Shown: positions 31,113-40,686 of the stretch, one piece after another
How positions within the stretch are numbered: position 1 is the first letter of the stretch
How the letters are laid out: each line of letters starts with the position of its first letter
From: Ruminiclostridium papyrosolvens DSM 2782
GTDB taxonomy: Bacteria > Bacillota > Clostridia > Acetivibrionales > DSM-1351
Length of the DNA stretch: 64,000 nt
Assembly (NCBI RefSeq): GCF_029318685.1
Contig: NZ_CP119677.1
Span: 3,277,001-3,341,000 of the forward strand
Direction of reading: 5' to 3'
Program-made: the position numbers and the translations under genes
Notes under the pieces: model-generated
What the model was told of the DNA's origin: nothing
The model's database searches: none
The model's input: only the letters and a program-made list of their open reading frames with translations

Positions 31113-32249
31113 CTAAATATATTTAAACGCTTCGAATACCATGTCCAACATAGGCTTAAGCATTAGGTTTGCCAGCTCATACAGCAGTGGAGTAATACCC
31201 ACGAATGCAGCAATATCCAGCCAGTCAATATCCTCATCGGCGGTAATCAATATTCCCTCTGCCTTGCTCCTACGGTTTTTGGCAAGTATATCCATAGCAA
31301 GCTTTTTATCAACGAGAGAATAAATCCTGATGGTATCAACCAACTCCGACATTTTCTTATTTTTTGTTGCAGCTTTCAGGCTTTCTACAGCAAGCCGTCT
31401 GTCCGTTTGAAACAGTTCTCTGCATTCTCTCATATGCTTTCTATACCGCCGTGATCCTTTAGCCATCTGCTCTAGGATATCTGTCGTCTTGAATTCCTCC
31501 ATGCTGCCCAAAAGCTCAAATATGTTCTCCAGTCTGATAACTTCTTTGCGGTAAACACTGCCAAGCAGAAGCCATTTCAACAGAAGAAATATTTCAGGCG
31601 AGAAGAAGGAAAGTATAGCCGTAAGGAAGATTTTCCAGTCAAACAGATGTATTCTTTTCAAAGCATACCAGGTAGAAAGGAATTTTTGGACATTATACTC
31701 TATATCTTCCTTATTGGAGGAATGGATCAGTCTAGGTATGATTTCAAAAAGGTGTTCCCTTTTAGATTTGTCGTCCATTTTCTCAAACTTACCTTCATCA
31801 TTCACTGTGTCCAGGATAGTATAATACAGGGAATAGTTATATCCGTTGTCAGAGCTGGATTTTTGAGAGCCGAAAGTCTGCAATACATCTATATTACTAC
31901 CGGCTTTTGATATGATATTCACCTTTGTAATATCAAGATTTGTATAATTTATCACAAGTATAGTGGACGTAATCAGCACCATACAAAAAATTTTCACAAT
32001 ATACAGGGCCTGTAGAGATAGGTTTGTTTCAGAATATTTTAGCGATATCAGTCCAAATTTATTAAGAATAAAATTTTTATCTTTTGTAATGAAACCAAGA
32101 ATGTCTTTTAGGCCTCGTATTTGTGTCAAATTTTCCAAATCGAACTCTTTTAGAGTAAGAAATCTTGACTCTCTGGGATACTTGCTTATAAAGGCCCCTA
32201 CCGCCGTCAGGAAAAGTCCAATGGAAGTCAAAATAAACATTGTTCTCAT
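31113..32249 (-). CDS. TadC-like pilus assembly membrane protein
   Basis: A 378-residue polytopic protein. An N-terminal helix (MFILTSIGLFLTAVGAF) and further segments near residues 85 and 205-235 surround a cytoplasmic region. The helical stretch EEFKTTDILEQMAKGSRRYRK fits the GspF/TadC fold. It follows the TadB-like gene by 25 bases, as TadB and TadC pair in Tad systems. It should form the inner-membrane platform on which the CpaF ATPase acts. Sequence is diverged, so the name rests partly on context. Confidence 0.65.
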   Translation of the reverse strand: MRTMFILTSIGLFLTAVGAFISKYPRESRFLTLKEFDLENLTQIRGLKDILGFITKDKNFILNKFGLISLKYSETNLSLQALYIVKIFCMVLITSTILVINYTNLDITKVNIISKAGSNIDVLQTFGSQKSSSDNGYNYSLYYTILDTVNDEGKFEKMDDKSKREHLFEIIPRLIHSSNKEDIEYNVQKFLSTWYALKRIHLFDWKIFLTAILSFFSPEIFLLLKWLLLGSVYRKEVIRLENIFELLGSMEEFKTTDILEQMAKGSRRYRKHMRECRELFQTDRRLAVESLKAATKNKKMSELVDTIRIYSLVDKKLAMDILAKNRRSKAEGILITADEDIDWLDIAAFVGITPLLYELANLMLKPMLDMVFEAFKYI

Positions 32250-32274
32250 AATTCACCATCCTATTTAAGTCTAA

Positions 32275-33210
32275 CTACATCTTTCTGAGGATTCTGACTA
32301 CAACTAATGACAGTACCGAAAATACTATAACCCTGCATATAGTAAGGTTTGTATCCGGATCAACCAGGCTTACATCGTTGCCTATAATCAATCTGTTAAT
32401 CCAAAGCACGGCGGGTATACTGAGGATTGATGCACATACGGCGAATATCTCATACCATAAAAGCCTTCTGTTTTTCTTTTTTTCAATACTAAGCTGAGTG
32501 GACATTGTATTGTTTAGTTTGTAAAGCTGCCCGATGAGATCTCCGCCGTTTTCTTTATAGTTTTGCAGCATAACAACAAAGATACTGAACCAGATATTAT
32601 CAATCCTGTCTCTCATATTTCCCAGCACTTTTTGGGTATCAGAACTGTCCGCTGCCTGTAGCATCAATCTGCCCATATTTTTATTTACATTTTTACTGCA
32701 CTCTCTTAGTGCAGGCTTTATTTTATTGTGTTCAAGGAAAGCACTTCTGAACTCATCAATCAACTTTGGAATCTGTGTGTTCATCCTGTATTTATGCAAA
32801 TCAATTAGCAGTGACAATAGGTAATACGGAAGGACAATACTCATTACAATTATCATTACCTTTACATACCACAGTTGACCGATTCTATTAAGCAGTAATA
32901 TCAGGGTAATGCTAAATCCTGCCATAATAACTATCATTACATTGGAAATAGTATTAAGAATCGAATCCTTAGAAAATGCAAATTCCAGATTGGTTTGATA
33001 GTGCTTTTTAATTTTTCTGATACCCGGCAATTTCATGACGAACGAAAAAACATATGCTAGTCTGCCTCTGCCACGTATTTGGACATTGCTTTTATTCAGC
33101 CTATTACCGCTTTTTTCATATACTTCCCAAAGAAGTCCGGACAACAAAAAAATTGCACCGGCTGCCAGTGCAATAATGTAATAGTTATCATATTTCAGGA
33201 TTTTATCCAT
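32275..33210 (-). CDS. TadB-like pilus assembly membrane protein
   Basis: A 311-residue membrane protein. One helix lies at the N-terminus (YIIALAAGAIFLLSGLLW) and two in the middle (ISNVMIVIMAGFSITLILLL, VMIIVMSIVLPYYLLSLLIDL). A GspF-like helical domain (QIPKLIDEFRSAFLEHNKIKPAL) and two C-terminal helices follow. This is the TadB layout. It overlaps the CpaF gene by 8 bases and has GGAGG before its ATG. It is one half of the platform with the TadC-like protein. Confidence 0.75.
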   Translation of the reverse strand: MDKILKYDNYYIIALAAGAIFLLSGLLWEVYEKSGNRLNKSNVQIRGRGRLAYVFSFVMKLPGIRKIKKHYQTNLEFAFSKDSILNTISNVMIVIMAGFSITLILLLNRIGQLWYVKVMIIVMSIVLPYYLLSLLIDLHKYRMNTQIPKLIDEFRSAFLEHNKIKPALRECSKNVNKNMGRLMLQAADSSDTQKVLGNMRDRIDNIWFSIFVVMLQNYKENGGDLIGQLYKLNNTMSTQLSIEKKKNRRLLWYEIFAVCASILSIPAVLWINRLIIGNDVSLVDPDTNLTICRVIVFSVLSLVVVRILRKM

Positions 33211-34726
33211 GGGGCTCCTCCTCGTAAGAAAAGCAGTCTTCTTCAGGTTTTAGTACAAACAATCCCTTCAGGTATTCCCTGTCCTCCTGAGTCATTTCAA
33301 ATTCCATACACGAATTCAGGGTGCTTTCGCTGATGCCATTCCTGTTAACAAGGTATTTACCACTGACTTTATCGTAAATGAATAAATCACGTATTATATA
33401 GCTCATGTCTTCTTCGTTTGCAATAATCTCCGCAAATTTGTACACGTATCTGACTCCCGTGTCCCTGTCAAGTTTGATTTGAATAACAAGGTCTATTGCA
33501 TCCGCAATGTCAAAGCGTGCTTCCCTGTAATCTGTGTAGAATCCGGTCTGCATCAGGAGCTTTCGCAGGTCATGTACAAGTCTTGGAATACTTGATGAAT
33601 GGAATGTACACATGCTGCCCCTTGCCTGTCTCAGCATTGCATTGATCATTTCAAAGGCCTCCATATGACTCCTTACTTCCCCGAATATTACAATATCCCG
33701 GTTCAGGCGGAAAAATATCTCCATGATATCAGTAGGAGTGTACTTATCTGCGTACTGAAGCTCAATAACGTTTTTATCCTGATACTTTCCTGATATATTC
33801 AGCTCATGTATGTTCTCTGCCAGTCCTATGGCAAGATCATCATCAAGATTCTTTATTACTAGTTCATCCGCTGCGGTCGTTTTTCCTGAGCCCATCTCTC
33901 CTATAATGGCAATGTTTCTTCGGCCCTTACTGCTTAATATTTTTAGAACCTCCATCATCTTCTGATGCATAAACCTGTTGCGGTCTTTGCTGCTTAATGA
34001 CTTGTAAGCGAAAATGCGGATATTTACTACATAATACCTTGATAATGGCGAGCGTAGCGCTGTTACCCTGGAGCCGTTTTCAAGGGTTGAGTATATTATT
34101 GGATTTCCCTTGTTCATTTCCAGATTTGCGGTAGAAACTATTCTGTCCTCAATAATTTTCGTGTATACGTCATTGCTGTAAAATCTGAACTTAGGGTTTG
34201 GCACCTTACGCTTTATGCCCTTGTATTGGATCCATACGTAATCACTCCTCGTTGTGGCAACCTCGTTCAGCTCACTTTCAAATATGAGCTCATCCAAAAT
34301 ACTGAAGCCAAATAACTCTTGATATACAATCTGTGCAAGCTTCTGGAGCTTCTTTTCCAAAGTATCATAAGTACTTATGGAAAACTTCTGAAGATAGCCT
34401 TCAATTTCAGTATCAATCGGTTTTTTTATATTATCCTGTTTATCTCCGGTATAAATATTTTGATAATAATTCAGATGGTATTGTGAGATAATTTCATCAA
34501 TGTTTTTATGCGTGATTTCATCTATCTCGCTTAAAATGAAGAAAACCATATTTCTGGTAGTATCTCTGGCCTGTTCGTTTCCTTCGGTAGCTTTGATTCT
34601 CAGCTCCTGTTCCCTGTCCGCTATCCGCTGCAGCTCCGTAACTTTTTCCTTGTCGCTTGTGAAGGTCTTTTTGCCGGATTTGATTTTTTCTTCAATTACC
34701 GCAATCAGTTCGTCTAATTTAATCAT
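33203..34726 (-). CDS. CpaF/TadA-type secretion ATPase
   Basis: A 507-residue type II/IV secretion ATPase of the CpaF branch that would power pilus assembly. Walker A GEMGSGKT lies at residues 276-283, the Walker B-like block DIVIFGEVR at about 344-352 and the His-box GSMCTFHSSS near 370. The N-terminal 250 residues form the usual helical and sensor region. It lies between the ParA-like CpaE2 and TadB genes, overlapping both by a few bases. No key residue is missing. Confidence 0.85.
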   Translation of the reverse strand: MIKLDELIAVIEEKIKSGKKTFTSDKEKVTELQRIADREQELRIKATEGNEQARDTTRNMVFFILSEIDEITHKNIDEIISQYHLNYYQNIYTGDKQDNIKKPIDTEIEGYLQKFSISTYDTLEKKLQKLAQIVYQELFGFSILDELIFESELNEVATTRSDYVWIQYKGIKRKVPNPKFRFYSNDVYTKIIEDRIVSTANLEMNKGNPIIYSTLENGSRVTALRSPLSRYYVVNIRIFAYKSLSSKDRNRFMHQKMMEVLKILSSKGRRNIAIIGEMGSGKTTAADELVIKNLDDDLAIGLAENIHELNISGKYQDKNVIELQYADKYTPTDIMEIFFRLNRDIVIFGEVRSHMEAFEMINAMLRQARGSMCTFHSSSIPRLVHDLRKLLMQTGFYTDYREARFDIADAIDLVIQIKLDRDTGVRYVYKFAEIIANEEDMSYIIRDLFIYDKVSGKYLVNRNGISESTLNSCMEFEMTQEDREYLKGLFVLKPEEDCFSYEEEPHG

Positions 34727-35519
34727 GGTTCAAACCTCCGTGTATCCAGTTGAACAACTGCCTGACTTTCCTCGAAGGTACAGTGCTTATTTTGCCAGTC
34801 GTTTTCAGATTCAAGCTTTTGAGTATAAATTCACTGATTCGGTTTAGCTCTTTATTGTATTCAGATGTATACTCATGAAAAGCTACCAGTCTGTTCTTAT
34901 TTTTCATTTCAAGCAATTCACTACTGTCTGGAAGCATAAAAACGTTATGGAGGTTATACAGTTTTTTTATTTCAGTGACATTAGGATATATATGACGATA
35001 GGCATTTACAACAAAGGCTATTTCTTTACCGGCAACGAAATTAAGGTAATCGAGAATCTCCTTATCCTGATTAATTACATTGATGATATAGTCGCTGTTT
35101 TCCAGCAGCATGTTTGTAAGGATATTTTCATGTCCTGAAATTGTATCAAAAAACACGATGTCGAAATTCTGTTTGAATTCATAAATCAATTTTTCATATT
35201 CAGGGAGGTTCCTACTGACATAAGACATATTCGTTTTCTTACTTCCGAGAAAATAGACATTCTCAATCCGCCCCAGGATTTTCAGTAGATCAATACTATT
35301 ATCCTGTGATAACTTTAAATTGACAACATCCTCAATGTTTAATTCATTGTCTTCAATTCCAAAAAGTTTCAATAAATTTCCGTAGTTTAAATTACAGCAG
35401 CAAACCAGTATTTTCTTACTACTGTCAAGCTGCTTTAAAAGGCTGTTTACAAGCATATACAAAAAAGTGGTCTTTCCGGTTTTCTTAGCCGGTGACCACA
35501 CAGATATCATTTCCCCCAT
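34719..35519 (-). CDS. CpaE-like ParA/MinD-type ATPase
   Basis: A 266-residue ATPase-like protein. A P-loop near the N-terminus reads SPAKKTGKTTF (residues 9-19), and later FDIVFFDTISG is the switch II-like strand. In Tad systems such proteins (CpaE/TadZ) place the apparatus in the cell. It overlaps the CpaF gene by 8 bases. The N-terminal receiver domain of full CpaE is missing here but is present in the paralogue at 36243-37496, so the two may share the job. Confidence 0.7.
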   Translation of the reverse strand: MGEMISVWSPAKKTGKTTFLYMLVNSLLKQLDSSKKILVCCCNLNYGNLLKLFGIEDNELNIEDVVNLKLSQDNSIDLLKILGRIENVYFLGSKKTNMSYVSRNLPEYEKLIYEFKQNFDIVFFDTISGHENILTNMLLENSDYIINVINQDKEILDYLNFVAGKEIAFVVNAYRHIYPNVTEIKKLYNLHNVFMLPDSSELLEMKNKNRLVAFHEYTSEYNKELNRISEFILKSLNLKTTGKISTVPSRKVRQLFNWIHGGLNHD

Positions 35520-35539
35520 AATATCGCATCCTTTACTTT

Positions 35540-36265
35540 TTATTTTTCTGTTTGCGGAATTCCGTTCTTTATCTCATCTGAAATATTATTATTGGTCTTA
35601 GTGGGAATTACATAGTTTTCTTTTGAGGGCAGCTGTGTTTCGTCACAGTAAAGCTCATAAGAAAGTGTGCCTGCAAGTCTGGCAGAATATATTTTTGCCC
35701 TTTGGTTGCTGTTTAACAGCAGTTTTATAAAGCCTTTTTTACTTCCGACTTCGCTGCCTTCTGTATTGATCCCTGAGTCATCAAATACCATATCAACCCT
35801 GACCTTTGATAAAACGATCTGTGGTCTTCCCGATGCCTCTTTAGGCTGGACAATGATATCTACAAGGGAACCTTTCTTTACAAGGTTTGCAGCCCTATCC
35901 TCTATTGTCGCAGGCAATACAATTGCCCTGATATCATCAGCATATAGTTTGCTTTTGGATATAAGGTTATACCGGTATATGTAATCTCCTTCTTTAATCA
36001 GTCCGGTGGATTTACTTCCCGTACATTCGCTTATATCCTTAACCATGTTTTCGGTTGCTGCAGAGGCTTTTACTGTTTTTTTCCTGATCATACTTTCATT
36101 AATGATTGTATTTTCATCAATTTTAGTTGATGCCGCAAGTACCGTTACATTCTTTTCCGTATCCAGCTTATAGGTATTAAAAATAAAATACCAAGCTGTT
36201 GCAGACAGGATAATAAAAATGCCAATACAAATAAGAACTGTTTTAATTACTAACCTTTTTCCCAT
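35540..36265 (-). CDS. CpaB/RcpC-like SAF-domain protein
   Basis: A 241-residue membrane-anchored protein. One N-terminal helix (LVIKTVLICIGIFIILSATAWYF) is followed by a SAF domain (TVLAASTKIDENTIINESMI) and a second conserved part (AIVLPATIEDRAANLVKKGSLVDIIV). This is the layout of CpaB/RcpC, a periplasmic or wall-side pilus factor. The ATG at 36265 follows GGAGG at 5 bases. Its start overlaps the end of the larger CpaE-like gene. In a Gram-positive cell it cannot contact a secretin, so the role differs from that in proteobacteria. Confidence 0.75.
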   Translation of the reverse strand: MGKRLVIKTVLICIGIFIILSATAWYFIFNTYKLDTEKNVTVLAASTKIDENTIINESMIRKKTVKASAATENMVKDISECTGSKSTGLIKEGDYIYRYNLISKSKLYADDIRAIVLPATIEDRAANLVKKGSLVDIIVQPKEASGRPQIVLSKVRVDMVFDDSGINTEGSEVGSKKGFIKLLLNSNQRAKIYSARLAGTLSYELYCDETQLPSKENYVIPTKTNNNISDEIKNGIPQTEK

Positions 36266-37496
36266 TTTTACCTCCAAGAATTTTCTTTAAAAATATTTTA
36301 GATTTGTTGTTGTCTTTGTGACTCTCTGAAATATTAAACGTACCAAGTAATTTTAAGTACTCCTCAAGATTTCTTCCGTTTATTCTTCGGGCATATGAAG
36401 CTTTGCTGTTTCTGAACCTGCATCGTTTCTCACTGTAACTGATAGATGCCATTCTCGGAAGATTCGCATTGAAATATCCCAGAAGAGCATCAGTTTTTTC
36501 GTTATACTCAAACAGAACAAAGTGAAACTTATCCTGACCAATCCTATGATTATCCCTCATATAAATTGTATAGTTCTCTGCCTGTCTCCTGCTGATCCTG
36601 TCACCGTGCATTGTGACAAGTATATGATCGGTATTCTGTAAAACAGAGATTGCACACAAATCAAGGCAGGATCCGTTGACATGAAGCAGGGTTAAATCAT
36701 AGTTTTTATATGCAAAATCAATTAGCTGACTGATTGGTTTATTAATTAGTTCACTGTATTTATACTGTGAAAACTTTGGAATTAAAGAGAATACATTGAG
36801 TTTGTTCAACTTGATACAGCATTGTTCCAGTTTCATTCTGTCAAGACTGCCATTGTCAATAAGTTCAAAAACATCCGGCAGATCCTCCAGTTGATTTTCT
36901 ATGCCCAGAGCTGCATCCATACCGGAATCAAAGAAATCAAAATCCATCAGCATAACATTTTTATCGCAATGTCGGCCTGCGACCGCTGCCAATTCTGCTG
37001 CGAGTTCTGCATTTCCGACTACAGTGATCACCTTGTTATGGAAATTAACAATTCGTTCAATTATTTTTTCTTCTTTAACAGTAACAGGCTTTTCTTTTAT
37101 AATCGTTTCTGCTAATAAACAAAAATCAAATTTCTCCGGATAAAAGCTTAATACATTTTCCAAAACTTTGTTATTCAGTTTCTCAAATGTAATAAAGGCA
37201 TGTACGGACAAATTAGCCAATTTGCTTACCAGAATTCTTTCTGCATAGCTTTCTATTTTATCTGTTAGCAGTACAATCTTTATATTTTTATCAAGTGCCG
37301 TATTAGATAGTCTGATAAGCAGCTCACCTTCTGCATCATCAAGCAACATATTTACAATCAGAATATCTACTGATATATAGTTCAGCAGATCCATCAATTC
37401 GGTTAAATCACCCACATTATCTACCAGGGTATGATTCTCACTTAATTGAATCCTTTTATCAATTTCAGGGCTTCCTGTAGCCAGTATCACTTTCAT
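36243..37496 (-). CDS. CpaE/TadZ-like protein with degenerate P-loop
   Basis: A 417-residue protein. The N-terminal 110 residues resemble a receiver or atypical receiver domain (MKVILATGSPEIDKRIQ, then ISVDILIVNMLLDDAEGELLIRL). Then comes a MinD-like fold where the P-loop should be (VITVVGNAELAAELAA), with no GKT. DFDFFDSGMDAALG and VLQNTDHILVTMHGDRISRRQ follow. That is the TadZ/CpaE design with a lost nucleotide-binding lysine. The ATG at 37496 follows GGAGGTGA; it starts 5 bases before the M23 gene stop, so conjugation and pilus genes are linked here. Confidence 0.7.
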   Translation of the reverse strand: MKVILATGSPEIDKRIQLSENHTLVDNVGDLTELMDLLNYISVDILIVNMLLDDAEGELLIRLSNTALDKNIKIVLLTDKIESYAERILVSKLANLSVHAFITFEKLNNKVLENVLSFYPEKFDFCLLAETIIKEKPVTVKEEKIIERIVNFHNKVITVVGNAELAAELAAVAGRHCDKNVMLMDFDFFDSGMDAALGIENQLEDLPDVFELIDNGSLDRMKLEQCCIKLNKLNVFSLIPKFSQYKYSELINKPISQLIDFAYKNYDLTLLHVNGSCLDLCAISVLQNTDHILVTMHGDRISRRQAENYTIYMRDNHRIGQDKFHFVLFEYNEKTDALLGYFNANLPRMASISYSEKRCRFRNSKASYARRINGRNLEEYLKLLGTFNISESHKDNNKSKIFLKKILGGKNGKKVSN

Positions 37497-37500
37497 AATA

Positions 37501-38487
37501 TCAGTCACCTCCTCCAACATTTGCTTCTTCATGCAAAGTAATTCTGAATTGATCCAGATAAGCTACAATATTGTATGGGCTAATATAAAAACGTTTCTTT
37601 TGGCCCTCCAGCTTAATTCCAATCTGCAGGTGCAAATGAGTTATAAACATTCCGGACGTACCGGGTGGACCGTATCCGGTATTACCGACATACCCTAAAA
37701 CGTCTCCTGCCTTAACCCGATCCCCCTCATGGAAGGCTGTATTAAATCCTCTCATGTGTGCATAATAAAAATAGGTATCCTTGTCAGTAAGGACACCTAC
37801 TATATTTCCACCAAAATCATTCCAGTTCATATCTCTTATAACACCATCTGTAATTGAAACTATGGGGACTCCTCCATCAGCAATTATATCGTTCCCCTCA
37901 TGAGCCCTGTCACCACCGAAGGTTCTCTGTGCTCCAAAATCGTCTGAATGTGAATAAGTGTACTGTATCTCAGTTGAAGTTGTTTCATACTGCGGTTGGT
38001 CGTTTTCAGAACCGGCTTCTGTGCCGTCGGCCGGTTGTTTACTATCATCGTTGTTTTGTTTCTTCTGAACTGTAGTTGTTATAATTTTTGATTTTGGAAT
38101 TGGCCCAACTTTGAGGTCGTTGTAGTATTTTGAGTAGATACTGTAAATTTCCTTTAAGCTATCAGGTAGTGAATCCGGATTACAAGTTTTTGCTTTTCCC
38201 AACACTTCCGGAATGATTTCATTTGTAAAGTTATCCGGATTGAAGTTGGCTGCTCCGGCAGATAGTGTTAAAAAAAATGCAAATTCAATACCATTTTCCG
38301 TTGCGGCCTTATTTGCAATACTCAGAAACCCTGCCGGTATGTCCAGGCCTTTTGCCATAACAATAGGATTACTGCCGGTACCGGATCTCTGCGTAAACAT
38401 TATCATTAGAAAAAAGATCAAGAACAATGGCATCAGGAGTACTGATCCGGTGATAATTATCTTTTTCTTTATACCTTTTTTAGTCAA
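37501..38487 (-). CDS. M23-family peptidoglycan hydrolase of the conjugation system
   Basis: A 328-residue protein. One N-terminal membrane helix (KIIITGSVLLMPLFLIFFLMIMF), a helical region of about 90 residues, a Ser/Asn-rich linker and an LytM/M23 domain at about 180-310. Zinc ligands are visible: H196 and D200 (HEGND), H284 and H286 (HLH). It should cut peptidoglycan to let the apparatus through the wall, the role of TcpG/TcpI in pCW3. It begins shortly before the end of the TcpH-like gene and ends 5 bases before the CpaE-like start. Confidence 0.8.
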   Translation of the reverse strand: MTKKGIKKKIIITGSVLLMPLFLIFFLMIMFTQRSGTGSNPIVMAKGLDIPAGFLSIANKAATENGIEFAFFLTLSAGAANFNPDNFTNEIIPEVLGKAKTCNPDSLPDSLKEIYSIYSKYYNDLKVGPIPKSKIITTTVQKKQNNDDSKQPADGTEAGSENDQPQYETTSTEIQYTYSHSDDFGAQRTFGGDRAHEGNDIIADGGVPIVSITDGVIRDMNWNDFGGNIVGVLTDKDTYFYYAHMRGFNTAFHEGDRVKAGDVLGYVGNTGYGPPGTSGMFITHLHLQIGIKLEGQKKRFYISPYNIVAYLDQFRITLHEEANVGGGD

Positions 38488-40681
38488 TCTTATCAGCTCC
38501 CTTGCTTCTCATGGAACCTCCATTTTCCATACTTGAATTTTTAAGGCTCTGTGTCAGGTAACCTGCAGGATTCTTTATATTTCCCTCCTTTTCCTTAACT
38601 TCCTTCATCCTGCTTAAAATCTGCCTTACATTTTGCTGACCGTAACGCTTTATCAGATCCTCAAAAAATTTGTCATCATACTTTTTGTTGTACTCCTGGT
38701 TGAACTCATTTGTATAATCTTTTGCAGCATCTTGTACAATGATTTTGTATGCCTCACCTCTATCAATCGACTGCTGCTGTCCGTTAACCACAAGTCCTAT
38801 AACGTCCTTTGGTCTGGATTCAGCTTCCGGAGATTTACTTGTTTCATTTCTGGATAGAAGTTCCTCCGGACTTCCACCTGCATCAACGATTTTCTGCAAG
38901 TTGTTTGCTACCGCAATTATTTCACGTTGTTCAAACTTCGGAGCTCCCAGAGCTTCTCTTGTGTCGGCTTTTCGTACAAATGAAGAATATTCAGGTTCTT
39001 TTTGTAGTTTGTCAGCTTTATTTTCAGCCTCCAGCTTAGATATCTCATATTGCTTCTGAAGAATCTCTTCGGCCTTTTTCATCAGCTGTCTGAAGTTATT
39101 GTTGTCTTCCGTCTGATCGTCATTCATTTCATTCAAAATTCCGGAATATGAGGCTTCTGGAGTGAATGCGTTACCATTTGAAGATGAACTGTATGGCTGC
39201 CCGACTTCCTTTGTCCCAGTACTGCCACTATTTGATTTCTGTTTTTCCTTTTGTTTTTTAGGTTTTTTTGGCTTTTCATCTTTAGTATTATCACTGGTAC
39301 CTTTTGTATCATTTTTGTCTGACAACTTACCATTTGATTTTTCCTCTGAATTACCGGGTTTTTTATTTCTAAAGCCGGACATTCTTGATCCCATATAGCC
39401 ATTGATCCTTGACTCAACATTGGAATCCTTTCGGAGCTGCTTGTTTATCATAGACGGGTTTTGCGGTGTTAGTCTGATGAGTGTGAAAATCTCCAGCAAA
39501 GCTTCCCTTTTCCATATTATGGACAGCACGATAATCACCACAAGCAAAAGTGTCAATATCCATCCGTATTGATCTGAAAGTTTGAAAATAGCTGTCATAA
39601 ATGCAAGCATTACTCCTATACAAAAACAGATAATTACTTTTATTGATGCAAACCCTATAATTTTGGCAGCCCAATTCTGCAAGATCTTCATGCCGAAAAA
39701 GGGTATCAGTGCCATTACCAGAACGAATGCTCCCAACAGCGTGAAAAGAATGGTAAGCACCTGATAGGAAATCATAAAGAAACACATGATAGCAATCACT
39801 GCGAAAATCAACATTAGCGGTATGGCGTATGCAATCTGAAGTCCCAGTCTCTTGACTCCCCAATCAGGAGTAAAATGTTTCTCATCCTCAGCTAACTTCT
39901 TTATGTATTCTTTCCGTTCCTTGCTCCCTGGAGGAAGAGACAATATTTTATTTTCTTCTCTCTTAGCCATTTCCATATTACCAAACTCAAGCATTTGCCA
40001 TGGCTGATGTACATATGCCGACCAAATGTTATCAACTGCTGCCATAACTGCCGACTGAGGAGATGCACCACTGTTGTTTGCTTTGAATGTTCCGGCCAAT
40101 ACACTTTTTGATACGGCCTTTGAACCGTTGTCAACGTGTTTGAGTATTTGCATAGGGTTACTAAAAAAATATAGTGCTATGGCAACAATCAAAGCAGTTT
40201 GTATTATGGCCACCCATACCTGAGTTTTTTGATTCTGAATTACTTTAATGATAAAAAACAATCCGAGAATTAAAATAGCAATCAGAGAAAGTTCATCGAA
40301 TATAGATGTCTTCATTTCATGCATGAATGTATTCACTACTTCTGAGAGCATTCCATAAATATCAAGTTCAAAGCTGTAATAAAACACTGTGATTAGCATA
40401 TATGCAAAAACCACCTGAACCTGAAAAAGGACATTTGCGAATGAATTCAGCCCATTCTGAATAGAGTCGGATAAACTGAACATGCTACCGTCTATTGTAT
40501 CAAGACTATAATTATCTCTATACCTTATATGGTCATTTGCATTTTTGCTGTTGAATATGTCATCAAGTGGAGATGAAAAGGCAGATGAGCTGGGCCCGTC
40601 TTCAGCATGAATAGTGATTGGAGTTAAGACTGTGAAAAGTAATATAAAAACTGAGCAAATTAATTTCCTAATTACGCCCAT
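38480..40681 (-). CDS. TcpH/VirB6-like conjugation channel protein
   Basis: A 733-residue membrane protein. A signal-like helix (LICSVFILLFTVLTPITIHA) is followed by about seven or eight membrane segments through residue 410, for example IAYAIPLMLIFAVIAIMCFFMI and WILTLLLVVIIVLSIIW. A charged low-complexity cytoplasmic tail (KPKKPKKQKEKQK) and helical repeats follow. This is the TcpH/ConG layout, the VirB6-like inner channel of clostridial conjugation. It overlaps the VirB4-like gene at one end and the M23 gene at the other. The ATG at 40681 is preferred over the GTG at 40690. Confidence 0.8.
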   Translation of the reverse strand: MGVIRKLICSVFILLFTVLTPITIHAEDGPSSSAFSSPLDDIFNSKNANDHIRYRDNYSLDTIDGSMFSLSDSIQNGLNSFANVLFQVQVVFAYMLITVFYYSFELDIYGMLSEVVNTFMHEMKTSIFDELSLIAILILGLFFIIKVIQNQKTQVWVAIIQTALIVAIALYFFSNPMQILKHVDNGSKAVSKSVLAGTFKANNSGASPQSAVMAAVDNIWSAYVHQPWQMLEFGNMEMAKREENKILSLPPGSKERKEYIKKLAEDEKHFTPDWGVKRLGLQIAYAIPLMLIFAVIAIMCFFMISYQVLTILFTLLGAFVLVMALIPFFGMKILQNWAAKIIGFASIKVIICFCIGVMLAFMTAIFKLSDQYGWILTLLLVVIIVLSIIWKREALLEIFTLIRLTPQNPSMINKQLRKDSNVESRINGYMGSRMSGFRNKKPGNSEEKSNGKLSDKNDTKGTSDNTKDEKPKKPKKQKEKQKSNSGSTGTKEVGQPYSSSSNGNAFTPEASYSGILNEMNDDQTEDNNNFRQLMKKAEEILQKQYEISKLEAENKADKLQKEPEYSSFVRKADTREALGAPKFEQREIIAVANNLQKIVDAGGSPEELLSRNETSKSPEAESRPKDVIGLVVNGQQQSIDRGEAYKIIVQDAAKDYTNEFNQEYNKKYDDKFFEDLIKRYGQQNVRQILSRMKEVKEKEGNIKNPAGYLTQSLKNSSMENGGSMRSKGADKID

Positions 40682-40686
40682 CCTCC

